Translations under genes and position numbers: made by a program
DNA from: Tetrahymena elliotti 4EA
Taxonomy: Eukaryota; Ciliophora; Oligohymenophorea; Hymenostomatida; Tetrahymenidae
Assembly: GCA_000231825.2 (NCBI GenBank)
Contig: AFXF02001488.1
Location: forward strand, 62,001-126,000
Direction: 5' to 3'
Length of the DNA: 64,000 bases
Shown: one piece after another, positions 26,783-38,288 of the stretch
Layout of the letters: each line of letters opens with the position of its first letter
How positions within the stretch are numbered: the stretch's first letter is position 1
The notes under the pieces: generated by a model
The model's database searches: none
What the model was told of the DNA's origin: nothing
What the model saw: only the letters and a program-made list of their open reading frames with translations

Positions 26783-28013
26783 AATTAAAAAACAAAAAAG
26801 TGTAAAAAGTACATAAAATCATAAACTAATTTATATTATTTTATAAATGAATATTTTTCAAATTAAATTTACATGTGTAGTATATCTATTGCTAATCCTA
26901 TTTTCAAAATTCAGCTGATTGGTAATAAGATATCAGCAGAATTTCTACAAACAAATATAAACAAATTAGTTTTTTTTTTTTGTAGTTTTTGTGCTTTTTT
27001 TGTTTTTAAATATAAGAATTAATCAGATCTCTACTATGATTATAAAAGCTAATACTTTTTTAATTTTAAATCCCCAAATTTGACTAAATTTTTTTAATTC
27101 AGAAAATACAAACAAATCAATCACTTAGTTCATTCAAAAATGAATGTAAAAAAAAAAAAGTCTTTAACTGCTTAAAATGTGTAAAAAAACATGAAAAATT
27201 AAAAAAAATATGTTAAAATCTGATAAGAAAAATATGATAAAATTAATGTAAAAACAAAATTAATGAGGAAATATAATTAATATTTTAAATATTGCCCATA
27301 ATAGCAATGCAGTTAGTGATATTTTAATACTTGGATTAGCTATTTAATAGGTGAGTTAAATTATTAAAAAGTTAGTTTAGAGATATTTTTATTTATTTAT
27401 TTCTTCACAAATAGAAAATTTTTACAATCATATTGGTTTTTACTAAAAGCTTTGATGAAATAGTGAAGTTAAACTTTAAAGAATAATACCAATTAAGAAT
27501 AATTTAAATAAAATAAAAACAAAAATATTTAGCAAAAAAAATCATTTTTAATTAGAATCTGATCAATATTTGGCTCTGAAACAATAGTTTTTTATTCAAT
27601 GGTAAAATATCAACAAATTGTTCAAAGGATATTTTAATAAATTTGAATATTTTAGAGTAAATCTAATTTTAATTCAGGGTAAAATAAACAAATAGATTTG
27701 ACAAGAGATCATAATTTAATAGAATTATTAATCAAAGATTTTTAATTTGATATTCAAGCTTTTTGATATTTTTCTTTTAATCTGAAATCATTCAAAAAAA
27801 AATTATGAGGAATAAAATCCTTAAGAATTAATATAAGTTTAATTCATATTTGAGAATGAATGATTGTGCCAATTCAATTTCATCCTTCTTTTACTTCGAA
27901 TATTCTTTTACTAATAATTAATTCTAATTATAAAATAAGCCAATAACTTCTTTGTATATTCTTGTAAATTATTAAATTGAAAAATTTGAAAGAATACATA
28001 ACCTTGAAAAATA
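26783..28013. other. Intergenic with one tentative minus-strand frame
   Basis: Mostly poly-A/T. Between about 27,790 and 27,980 the minus strand has an open frame with protein-like content (IYKEVIGLFYNQNQLLVKEY, then KKDEIELAQSFILKYEL), but no start or partner exon is evident and a second frame is open over the same stretch. It is recorded as a possible remnant, not a gene. It would overlap the 5' region of the secreted-protein gene. Confidence 0.35.
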
Positions 28014-28289
28014 ATGAATACCTTAACTAAATCAATAGTTGCTATAGCTTTGTTTGCTTTAATTGTATTAGCTCCCTTTGCTGTCATGAAAAATACCTAA
28101 AACTTAAAAAAAGAAGATTAGTGCTAAGACGGATTAATTTAATGCTTTAGCGGTTGTAGATCTTTTGAAACTTGCAGTTAATTGTAGGCAGAACATAACA
28201 AACTTATGTCTGGGTTAAATACTGGAGATTGTCCTGGAGCAACCCATCGTTGTCCTGATGGTTATTGTCATTCAGGATGGTGCCCATGA
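28014..28289 (+). CDS. Small secreted cysteine-rich protein
   Basis: Single exon, 91 residues. A clear signal peptide (MNTLTKSIVAIALFALIVLA) precedes a mature region of about 65 residues with eight Cys, spaced as four disulfides would need: C-x5-C-x3-C-x5-C near the start and C-x6-C-x4-C-x4-C in CPGATHRCPDGYCHSGWC at the end. The segment is much richer in G+C than its surroundings. The family is not recognised; ciliates secrete small Cys-rich proteins as pheromones, mucocyst content or surface proteins, but no specific assignment is possible. Isolated gene with long AT-rich flanks. Confidence 0.75.
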
Positions 28290-28847
28290 GATATTAATAG
28301 TAAATACTATTAAAATGAGGTTTTGTAAAATAAATTTAATACTTATAAAGAAATATTTTATAAAAAATATATAAATTTATATATATAAACATGTTTATTT
28401 TTTACAAGAATTGTATTTAATAAAAAAATATCAATCAATTCAAAATTTATCTAATATTTCTACAAAACATAATGCAACATAAATAAAATGTTTTTAATTG
28501 GATTTTTAACTTATTAGAAACAAAATAATTTTAATCTGGATTTAAAAATAGAAGTAGGCTTATCGTTTTATAATTAAAAAAAAATAATGTATATTTCTTG
28601 ATTATTCAAAAATAAATGTTAATTCTTCAATGGATTGAGGTCTGATTTAAAGTAATATTTTACATTAAAATTAATAATAAATAAAACAAGTTATTACTTC
28701 ACTATTTTTTTCTAAGTATTTAATCAATATTTAATAGATTTTTGTATTAGATTTTATTACTATTCTGTAATTCACAGTCATTCATAAAATTCTATATTAT
28801 TAGTTATTTGAGCTCTATTTATGTTTAAATTAATATTTATATTATAG
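28290..28847. other. Intergenic, AT-rich
   Basis: About 560 bp between the secreted-protein gene and the coding-like remnant at 28,848. A/T-rich; the frame of the remnant stays free of TGA for part of it, but codon content is not protein-like. No other feature seen. Confidence 0.5.
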
Positions 28848-29208
28848 TGATCGACCAAATACTTTCGATTGGGCTAAAGTCAAAACTTATTTATTTAGCT
28901 ATCATGTTAGAATGGACACAAAAAAGCCATCAAAAAAAAATTCCTCTAATACTGTTAGTTACTATCCCATATTAATTTTTCCATCTTTTATAGAGATTTA
29001 AGAGTATAAAAGAATTGAATTTTATGATAAAGATCAGAAATTTGGTTTTTTAGACCACTGTAAAATATATAGATAAATAGAAAAAAGATATGACATAATT
29101 ATCTCATCATTGATCATTGGATTTAATAAATATAATCCAATAATTTTAATAACACAAATAAAGTTTTTTACCAAAAGAAAAATTATTTATTTTATTAAAG
29201 AATTTTGA
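28848..29208 (+). pseudogene. Coding-like fragment without an evident start
   Basis: One frame from 28,849 to TGA 29,206-29,208 has convincing protein character (DRPNTFDWAKVKTYLFSYHV at the left, FPSFIEIQEYKRIEFYDKDQ in the middle), about 119 residues. It starts just after a TATTATAG acceptor-like site, but no upstream exon with an ATG could be found; the first in-frame Met is at 28,912. The stop lies 34 bp before the sorting-receptor ATG, leaving almost no room for that gene's promoter if this is a separate active gene. It is either a truncated gene remnant or the 3' exon of an unresolved gene. Family not recognised. Confidence 0.4.
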
Positions 29209-29242
29209 GAATTTTTGATAAAAAATAATTTAAAATCAAAGT

Positions 29243-30851
29243 ATGTAGGGAATTTAAAAATTAATATTAGTTTTTATTAGCTTAGCCATAATAGCATAGG
29301 TAGCAGCAGAAGGCTAATATGAAAGAAAAGTAGATTTCAAGGTTGTCAAAAACCCTGAATTACAAGCTATTTTTACCAAGTATAACAACTAAATTCCTAA
29401 TTTTCTTACTCCATATGGTATTATACCTTGGGGTAAGATGATATAAGGTTAGTTAGAGATTGCAAATCCTCCTGATGCTTGCGAAAAATTAAAATATGAT
29501 ATAAATTAGAATCAAAATTAAAGACCCTTTTTGTTAGTTGAAATGGATAACTCAAGTAAATGCAGCATTGAAGATAAAGTTTATCATGCTTAAAACCATG
29601 GAGCTCAATTAGTTATTTTGATTTCTAAAGATAAAGAGGATGGATTCAATTAATTAAAAAACTACTAAAAACTCTAAATGATAAGTATTCCTGTAATATA
29701 AGTAGAAAAGAATGTTGGCCAAATATTAACTTAATCCACTGCAGATTCATAACCTACATAAAGACCTACTTTAGTAGCTAGCTTTCCTATTTAAGAAACA
29801 ACATCTAATTTCTTAAAAATGTATGTAGACATTAATTCATTAGAATCTCTAACTCTCTTGAAGCAAGTTGGATATTATAATTAACTTCATGAAAATAAAT
29901 GTAAACCATTTTTTTAAAAATTCATTTAAAATATTTTAATTGTTAGATTTTTAATGGATTTTTATTATTTTAAAAAAATATTAAATACTTTTTATTTAAC
30001 CAGATACAATTTAGATAAATCACTTTATCCCTGAGAGTATATTAGATGATGTAGAAGAAGATGACCGTAGCGAAGAAGCAAAGGAAAGAAAGAAAGAAAT
30101 TTAAAAGGAGCAAGAATTATATTGTTATGGAAATGGAAAATATTGTGATAAAGATAACCCAACTTCAATTTTAGAAATCATCAGATAAACATGCATTTAT
30201 GCTTAATCAAAGATTACTTATGTAGATTATATAGATCAAATGGAAACTCTTTATTTTGCTCATATTAAGACCTAAGCCAGTGCAGCTTTTGGAGGCCATG
30301 AAATTTAGCCATTCGACTTCACTCAGGCTTTTAGCTATATTATGAAGAAGCTTGATATTCAAGAAGATGAAATTAATAAATGCATCTAACAATCATTTAT
30401 TGATGTCAAAGATTCCTAAGGTAACTCACTACCTAATTACAAGCTAGATAACTACTTTTTAAAGTATCATCGTGACTAATTTGAAGTGATTAAGAATCAT
30501 AATTAACTACCCTTTGTAGTATTGAATAACAAAGAAATACCTTTCAAAACAAGAAAATATTAATTCGATGTCATGAAATAATTATGTGAAGCTGATAACG
30601 ATACATCAGACTATTGCACTAATTTATTGTAAAATAAAAAGAATAATAGCCGTAAGGGATTAAACACAGGTTAAGTTATAATGATTGTTATCGGTAGTCT
30701 TCTTGGATCTTTAGTACTTTGTTGTATATTTGCTTAAATTTATAGCAGATACTAAAAAAGAAGGTATTCAGCTGAATTAGAACGTGTTGATTCATTGGTT
30801 CAATCATATATTGAGCTTAACTAAGATAAAGAAAACTAAACAAATACATGA
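29243..30851 (+). CDS. Vacuolar-sorting-receptor-like type I membrane protein with PA domain
   Basis: Probable cargo receptor for lysosomal or dense-granule proteins between Golgi/endosome and vacuole. Exons 29243-29900 and 30004-30851 give 501 residues. A signal peptide (residues about 5-22, LILVFISLAIIAQVAA) leads into a protease-associated domain (FLLVEMDNSSKCSIEDKV, NHGAQLVILISKD). The second exon carries CYGNGKYCDKD, the counterpart of the C-x-N-H-G-R-Y-C signature of plant VSR/BP80 proteins, and LPFVVLNNKEIPF, like the receptor's internal thioredoxin-like region. One membrane helix (VIMIVIGSLLGSLVLCCIF) precedes a short basic tail containing YIEL, a YxxPhi sorting motif. The EGF repeats of plant VSRs are not visible. 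The family call is firm; the cargo is unknown. Confidence 0.85.
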
Positions 30852-31607
30852 AATATTTTATTTGAATTATGATAACTATATTATTTTGTCTATGTAAATG
30901 TTTAATACTTTTAATCTAGTGCTTTCTTTTCTCATAAAAATCTTTTGTATTTTTAATTTAAAATTTGTTTCTATTTAAAAAATTGTTTGTCCTATTTTCT
31001 TTCCTATTTGGACAAAAAAAATGAAGTATTTTTTTTATTTTAAATTTTTAGATTTAAGTTTTTCCCAAAAATAGTTTAAAATAAAGAAAAAAAACGTTTT
31101 TAGCTATTTTTAGTGTTTTAAGATACATGATTCTTCCAACATCTAAATATGATTTTACATTTATATTACCTTAACAAATAAATGATTTTATGAGAGATGA
31201 AATAATTCTAAAAATAGACATTTTAAAATAACATAAATAATGGATTATTTTAATTTTGAAAATATGCTGCTGTATAGACGTCTAAAAGAAATTAGTTAGG
31301 CAATCTTAATATTTAAAAGAAAGTCAATATTTTTGTGAATTTAGGTTATTTTTGTTTTAGAATTTTTTTTGAAATAGAAAGATTAGTTTATCATAATTAT
31401 AGATGAATAGATGTTTTTATATCCAATAAAATTTTAAATGATTTAAACAATCAATTAGTTATGATTATGATAATTATGGGAGTTTTGTTCTACTTGTTAA
31501 TTTTTAAATGATCTTTGACAAAAACAATATTTTAATTAAAAAATCTAATAATTAATAAGGAATATAATCAAGTAGAATTATCAGAATTTCTTTTCAACTT
31601 TATAAAA
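30852..31607. other. Intergenic, AT-rich
   Basis: About 750 bp between two plus-strand genes, with long T and A runs. No frame, repeat or RNA-like structure stood out. Confidence 0.55.
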
Positions 31608-33429
31608 ATGACTGATGATTAGTCAGAATCAGAATCCTTTGAATCAATAGGTAATATTGCTAACTAGTTGGAGGATGAAGATTTAGAGGAGCAATAAGTA
31701 TAATTTGATGGAGAGGAATAAGGAGAGCAAAGGTAATTCTAAAAGCTTATTAAAACTGGAAAAGAAGTTTATACAAATGAAAAGTAAAAAATATAACTAA
31801 TAAGATAAATCAATAGTGAAGTAGTTGAGGATTTTAAAAACACAAGAAATTCTTTTTCCATTTACCACTATGAATAACGATAACAACTGGTATGTCATTT
31901 TTATTCTTTGAAATTCAGTTTAAATATCTATTAAAATGTAGAAATTAATAGAAATATTAACTAAAGACCCAAGTTATAGAAAGTCAGATGAAGTTGACTG
32001 GGTAATTTAATAAACATAGGATATAGAATTTTTTAGGAAAATAAACAATTAAGCTAAATCAGATGTGCATAGAAGATGTTGCTAGAGAATGAAATATGAG
32101 TTTCATTCTGCAAATGATTTAATTTTTAAGATTGGTAAAAATATTTCAGCAATCAACCTTATCAAATATGTTATTATTTTTTACCAAAAATACTTTAATT
32201 ATCAAAAAGGTTCTTATGGCAATAAGTTTTACATAATCATTAATGGAAAAGCTGGTGTTTACATAAGAAATATTATTGACTATTAACAAAAACAAAAGTG
32301 TCAATCAGTCATAGAGCCAGGAGATCCTAAGTATGACCAAGTAGGTGGCTTATTTTATTTTAAAGAACTAACATAAGGAATGTCTTTTGGTGAGCTTGCT
32401 TTACTTGAAAAAAAACCAAGGGCTGCTTCGATATTATGTCATACAGTAAAGTTATAATTTAAAAACATTATTAAAAATTACAATATTTTATTTCTTATTA
32501 TTAATCATAAAGGATCTTCATGTAGCAGTTTTACTTAAAGACGATTTTGATTAAATTCTGAAAAATTTTGAAGAGTAAAAACTAAATCAAGCAACTGAGT
32601 TTCTTGACTAGGTTCAACCATTTTCAAAATGGAATTAGAGGAGATAAATTACATTATTTATGAATAGTCATCAAGAGCTTTATAAAATAAATTAAGTTAT
32701 TTATGATGAGGGATCTGTGCCGGATTCTTTTTATATCATAAAATCTGGAACTTTCGCAGTAAAATAAAAAAATTTAAGAATTTATATATATATTCTTGTA
32801 TTAATAAGGTTATGAAGAAAAAAGAAAATGACCCAAAAAAAATAAAAAAAGCTCAAGAAAATCCTGATTATATAAAAAAATAGATACAAAAAGAAAAGAT
32901 TTTTGATAGTGATCAAAAAAATATGAATGAGGAAGAAATAAAAAATCAAATTTAACAAAATTAGTCTTAGATAGCTAATTAAAGCAAACAAAGCTCTACA
33001 TAAAAAAATAAATAAAAAGAAACTAAAGATACAAAAAATTTAAAAGATAATCAAAACTAGAATTTAACTCAATCATAATTGTAATAATATTTGGCTATCA
33101 AAAGGAAAGAATTATTACAACCCTAATCAAGTGATGAAGAAGATGAATAAGATATCTTATTGAAAAGGCATGAACTATTCACAGTAAAGTAAAAAGATGC
33201 TAAATACTAAAGGCCAATATTAGTTAAGATTGCAGAATTAGGATAATTTGAGTATTTTGGAGAAGAAGAAATCACTCTTAAATGTAAAAAAAGATCTTTT
33301 TCTGTTATCTGTACTAGCTCCCATGGAGAATTAATAAGGATAACTAAAAGAGATTTTGAGCTGAGAGTGTTATCAGATTTAGTTTCTAAAAATTTTATTA
33401 AAGATAAAGTATTAAATAAATTTAAATGA
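31608..33429 (+). CDS. Protein with two cyclic-nucleotide-binding-like domains
   Basis: Exons 31608-31889, 31942-32134, 32210-32445, 32513-32758 and 32809-33429 give 525 residues with matching phases. After an acidic N-terminus (DEDLEEQQ...) comes a helix typical of the lead-in to CNB domains (LTKDPSYRKSDEVDWV). CNB-1 follows: DLIFKIG, FYIIINGKAGVYI, then the phosphate-binding-cassette-like FGELALLEKKPRAASI. CNB-2 starts at INQVIYDEGSVPDSFYIIKS and is interrupted after GTFAV by about 135 residues of Lys/Glu/Gln-rich, probably coiled sequence. It resumes at ILVKIAELGQFEYFGEEE, where the cassette is degenerate (no FGELAL, no PRAA Arg). CNB-1 could bind cAMP or cGMP; CNB-2 probably does not. There is no kinase or channel domain, so it is not a standard PKA regulatory subunit. 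Confidence 0.85.
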
Positions 33430-33841
33430 AATGAAAAAGTTAATTTTAAATTTTCTAAAAATAGATATCAAACAAAGAAATATTTTATAAATCTCAGCTT
33501 GAAAAAATAGGAATGCAGATTCACACTTTCAACAACTTTTTTTTTGATTCAAAATTAGAATTAAATAGAGTACTTATTTAATCATCAATCATTTCATTAA
33601 TTGATTTAACTTTACTTTAAAAATTTGATTCAATCAAAGTTAGAATGAAACAAAATGTTGAAATTCATCAATTTAATCACTGATTCATTGTTTTTATTTA
33701 TTTTAAATTTATTAAAAATTGATACAAAGTAAGAATTAAGCAGAATATTTTAATAAATTTATTGAATCATTTAATATTTATTTTTATTTTAACTTTGTAA
33801 TATCTAAAATAATTGTTAATGAAAAGGATAAATTGTCTAAA
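33430..33841. other. Intergenic with short palindromes
   Basis: 412 bp between two plus-strand genes. It contains several TTGATT/AATCAA-type short inverted repeats, including a perfect TTTGATT-C-AATCAAA at about 33,625. In DNA this A/T-rich the shortest ones are expected by chance. No gene seen. Confidence 0.45.
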
Positions 33842-35704
33842 ATGTAAGTTGACAAAACTTAAAGCAACAGAAACTTTGATGAGGTGAAAGATTTTATTAT
33901 TGGAGTAGATTTTATTGAAGAAATATCTGAGAATAAGGTTTAAAAAAATCGTTGTTATAAGAGATTAGCTAAAAAAGAAATAGATGTTGATGATTTAATG
34001 AATGGAACTTATATCAAATCAAATAATAGTTAAAATTCAAGTACTTAAAATGTATAAAAAAAACTTTTTTAGGACTCGATTAATGAGAGCAAATAATAAA
34101 ATGAATTAGATGTCAGTAGATGCAAATCTATAGATTAAAGTTTTAATAGTATTAATTTAAATAATATATTACCCTAAAGTCCATGTAACAAATCAAATAT
34201 CAGTCAGATTAAACAATAAAGTGAATAAATGTATAAATCTAGAAGAATTTTAACACCCGATAGAATAAGCATGAGCGTTTAGTAAGAATTCTAAATTACT
34301 TCAGACCTTATGAACTAGGACATTAAAGAGCTAGTTAATGAAAGAATTATTAAGATTAAAGAGGATGAATCAGGTCATCGTAAGTCATCAGCTTTTAGAA
34401 AAAGTTTTTTTATTGAAAATTAGCTTAAAAAGTATGCTAGCTTCACTAAATCTTAGCCTACAAGCCCAAATTCAGCTACTTCCAGATAAATATCTTTTAT
34501 GGAGAGTGACTCTCCTTTACCTCCTACAAGTAGCGTGTAAAATACTTAAAACCAAAATTTTAATGTAAGATCTAGAGGCAGTAGCTTTGGAAGTATGTTC
34601 TAAAAGTAGTTAAAAGAGTAACCGAATCAAATTAATTAAAGTAATTTTTAAGATAAGTCTTAATAAAATTAGATGAAGAAAAACCATTCAATGAGAATGA
34701 ACGATTCCATTAAAGATAATTAGAATGATGATAGCTTACAATCAAAGCCTAAGAAAGATTGGGTCGATTCTTACACCTAAAGTTTTTAAGAAAACTTAAA
34801 AAGAAACTTATAAGAAAAGTTTAAAGGGGTAAAACTGAATGTGGCATAGATTAAAAAACACCTAAAGTAAAAAGTAATAAATATTATTCCTGATGAAGAA
34901 TTTAGGATAATACCAGAAAATATAATTAAAAAACCTGAAATGGTTGTACCTTAAATGAATGATTAGGTTAAACTTTTCAAAAGAATAGTGATGAAATCTA
35001 TTAGTATTAAGAGTTAGAAAGATCCTAACTCATTCATTAACAAATTAAAAGACAAAATAAAAGAAAAAAATGTAGAAAAAATAAAGAATGGATTCGTCTC
35101 TCATTTACTCTCAGCTATGAATAAAAATAAAATATCTCAATAATAATAAAATAGAGAAAAATCTCTTGATACTTTGCATTTTTCTACAATATAAACTTAA
35201 GAAAAATCACCTTTGATGACTCCTTTTTCCAGAAATCCTTCTTTTAGATAAAATTCTTAACAATAATCAAATTTTAACTTAATCACTGAAGTTAGTTCAC
35301 CACTTGTTTTGAATAGATAGCAAAGAGGATTTTCTACAACTTCTTTATATACTGTTAATAATACACAAAGCCAATTTAGTGGAATGAGCCTAATATAGCA
35401 AGTTTCTGCTAAATTTAGGAATATTAAAACATCAGACCAAAGTAGGAAACCTTCTTTATCTAAAGCTGATTCTCATTAAATGATAAATTAGCAAAGTGTT
35501 TAACACCAAAATTATATGAACTAAGAGCATACATCAGCCAATATAAAGAAAGGTCATTAGAAATCAAAGTCTGCATTGATTGGAAACTCAGTGAGAGGGT
35601 ATAATTATTATGAGCATTAATAAAAATAAATGTATTAATAAAGAATGAAGACTCTAAATAATAATAATCAATAAAAAATAGTTTATTAGTCAATTCCTGT
35701 ATGA
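33842..35704 (+). CDS. Low-complexity Ser/Gln/Asn-rich protein of unknown function
   Basis: Single exon, 620 residues read with TGA as stop. It is predicted mostly disordered, rich in Ser, Asn, Gln and Lys. More ordered, charged stretches are FDEVKDFIIGVDFIEEIS near the start, ITSDLMNQDIKELVNERI at about residue 155 and a basic segment at about residues 335-420 (GVKLNVAQIKKHLKQKVINI, then VKLFKRIVMKSISIKSQ). No signal peptide, membrane helix or catalytic motif. The ATG follows an A-rich leader; another ATG at 33,819 is in a different frame. It may be a cytoskeletal or ciliary scaffold, but I do not recognise it. It lies 412 bp downstream of the CNB-domain gene on the same strand, and the intervening TGA shows it is separate. 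Confidence 0.7.
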
Positions 35705-36575
35705 ATAAAGTTAAATAAGCATTTTCTAATTTGCAATAATTTTATTAAAGTATGAAATATTTTATTTTTCTTGAAAATTTATCAAAGTAATAAGGATTAG
35801 GCTCTCTTGGTTTTTTTAGAATTTATTTTATCTAATTTTTATTTATATTTAAAATACTAAACTTACTTGAATTAACTAATTTTTTTTAATGATAAATCAC
35901 GGATTAGATAAGCAATTATTTTTTCATTATTTTAAAATATTTCTTAAATAGTAAAATTAATGTCCTTCTTATTTATACTTTTTTATTCTTTATCATATAG
36001 CTAAAATTTTAGCTTTTAAAAATCAAATTTGAAATGTTTAAATATCAAAAAATATTCTTAGAAAGATGAAATTTAATTGTTAGTATAAAATTTAAATTAA
36101 AAATCCAAAATATCAATCAACAAAATAAGATGAAAATATTACAAAATAGCTTACAGAGAGGTATTTATTTGTTCTGTTTAGGTTTAAATGTTTAATTATC
36201 TTCAAAAACATGCTCAAAGTAAATTTCATAAATTATGAAATAAATTTTTTAATGCTCTACTATTTATTTAATACACTCTTCTTTCAAGTGAAAATAGAAT
36301 AATGAATGATATTTTATTTATTTTTTGTTCATATTAAAATTAAATTAATTCAATTATGTTGATTTTTTATGAAATTAATTTGTTTTAAATATTTTATTGT
36401 TTGTTAAAAACCTTCATCACAAACAAAATATAAATAATTTAATAATAATCCAATTTTATCAAATTATTGAATATTAATTAGAAAGATTTGATCACAATTA
36501 AAATTTAAAGGAAGATTCGCTTTTACTTAATTATTGATATTTTCGCTAAGCAAAAAAGCAAGCAATCAGTGAAAG
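35705..36575. other. Intergenic, AT-rich
   Basis: 870 bp between two plus-strand genes, A/T-rich throughout. It holds the COX10 promoter by position; no motif is distinguishable and no frame is supported. Confidence 0.55.
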
Positions 36576-38288
36576 ATGAACAAAATAGTTAATAGCAGTA
36601 AAGCAAGTTTATAGGATTGTTTAAAGTCTATAAGTAAGAGCAATTTCTATTCAATAGAAGGCTTAAGATATTTTAGTTAATTAAGTATGAAAAATGCATA
36701 TTACTATAACTACTGTCACTCCAAGCACAACACTTTTGGGAGATTAAAAAAAGGATCAATCCCAAAATACTAATTTTCTATCAAAAATTCAAATGGAAAC
36801 AACAATTTTAATTAGTTTGAAGATTAAGGCATTGCAGCAAATTATTCTGATGATGTTTTAAGATAGGCCTAGTGTTTTAGCGTGTCTAATACTAATTCTT
36901 CTAGTTATAGTTCGGGTAGTTTAAGTAATTCTAATACATCTAGTAAACTCTAGAAAGATTCAATGAGATAACAGTAGGATATCCTTTAAAAAATGCAATC
37001 ATCCTAAGATAAAAGCAAAAGTGATAATTCAAATTTAAATAATTAAGATGGTAAATTAACTTAAGAAGAATTATAAGTTAGAGAGGCTTAACAAAATAGT
37101 GAAAACATCTTATACTCTTCAAAATCAGTGGGTTTGAACAATTAGGTTAACTAAAATCTAGGAAATTAGTAATAAAATGAAAATCAGTAGAATCCAGTTT
37201 AAGCAGATTTAAGAAAGGAAGTTTAAAAGAATTTTAAATTTAATGATTTTTGTGAGCTAACTAAATTCCGTTTGTCAGTGACTAATACTTTGGTAGCCTT
37301 GCCAACTTATTTATATCTTGTTGAATCAGTAACATTTGATTTGATTCCTTTAGCTATTGCTACTCAATTAATGGCTATGAGTTCATAGACTACTAATTAA
37401 ATTAAAGAATAAGATTATGATAAATTAATGACTAGAACCTAAAGAAGACCTTTACCTAATAAATTAATTTCAAATAAAATGGCTAAAATCTTAGCAGCTT
37501 CACTGTACTGTGCTTCTAATGCTATATTTTACAGCTTCTTCCCTATTTAGACCTTATTTGTTGCTAACTCTATTTTCTTTAGTTATATCTACTTATACAC
37601 TCCTATGAAGAGATATTCGACTTTCAACACTACAATCGGAGCTATAGTTGGTGCATTAACTCCTTATATAGGATATACAGCTGCTGGTGGATCAATCTAT
37701 GATCTTTATCCAGCTTATTATGCTATTTATATGATTTTCTGGTAATACTAGCATTTTTATGGAATTTCATGGATATATAAGAATGATTATAAGAAAGCTG
37801 GCTATAAAATGTGTGATAACAAGTAAGAGGCTATGTTTTACATGTCTACAAGCTTTTTAATGACTGTAGCAGCTAACTTAGCACTTTTCTGCACAAATCC
37901 TGTATATCCCTATCTTAGTACAGTATATTCAGTAGCAATGGCAGCCACTTATATTTTCTCATTTACAAAGCCTGCTATTAGATTTTACAAAGAACCAAAC
38001 ATGCAAAATGCTAAATCATTAAAAAATTCATCATATATTCATCTTTCTGTATTATTCCTTATCATTACAACTGACATATGCTTAAGAATCTATAAGAATA
38101 AATGTAAAGTTGCTCTAGAAAATCAAACTTAAGAACCCAATTAACATAGAAAGCTTGAAGATAAATGGGTGATTGGATATATACATAAAATCCTTTTTGA
38201 TAATAAATAAATATCATAAAATAATACACAACTAAACACTAAAATGGTTGAAAAATCTCAATCAAATAATTAAAATCAGAAATAGTGA
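36576..38288 (+). CDS. COX10: Protoheme IX farnesyltransferase (heme O synthase), mitochondrial
   Basis: Transfers a farnesyl group to heme B to make heme O, the first step to the heme A of cytochrome c oxidase; inner mitochondrial membrane. Single exon, 570 residues. The UbiA prenyltransferase domain begins at about residue 222 (DFCELTKFRLSVTNTLVALP). The first polyprenyl-diphosphate/Mg site is EQDYDKLMTRTQRRPLP (NDxxDxxMxRTxxRP in the family; the leading Asn-Asp is Glu-Gln here), followed by YTPMKRYSTFNTTIGAIVGA, the FWQYQHFYGISW helix and the second site DYKKAGYKM. About eight hydrophobic helices are visible. The first 220 residues are Ser/Asn/Gln-rich, far longer than a normal presequence; the initial 30 residues are basic and Ser-rich, as a mitochondrial signal would be. 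Confidence 0.92.
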
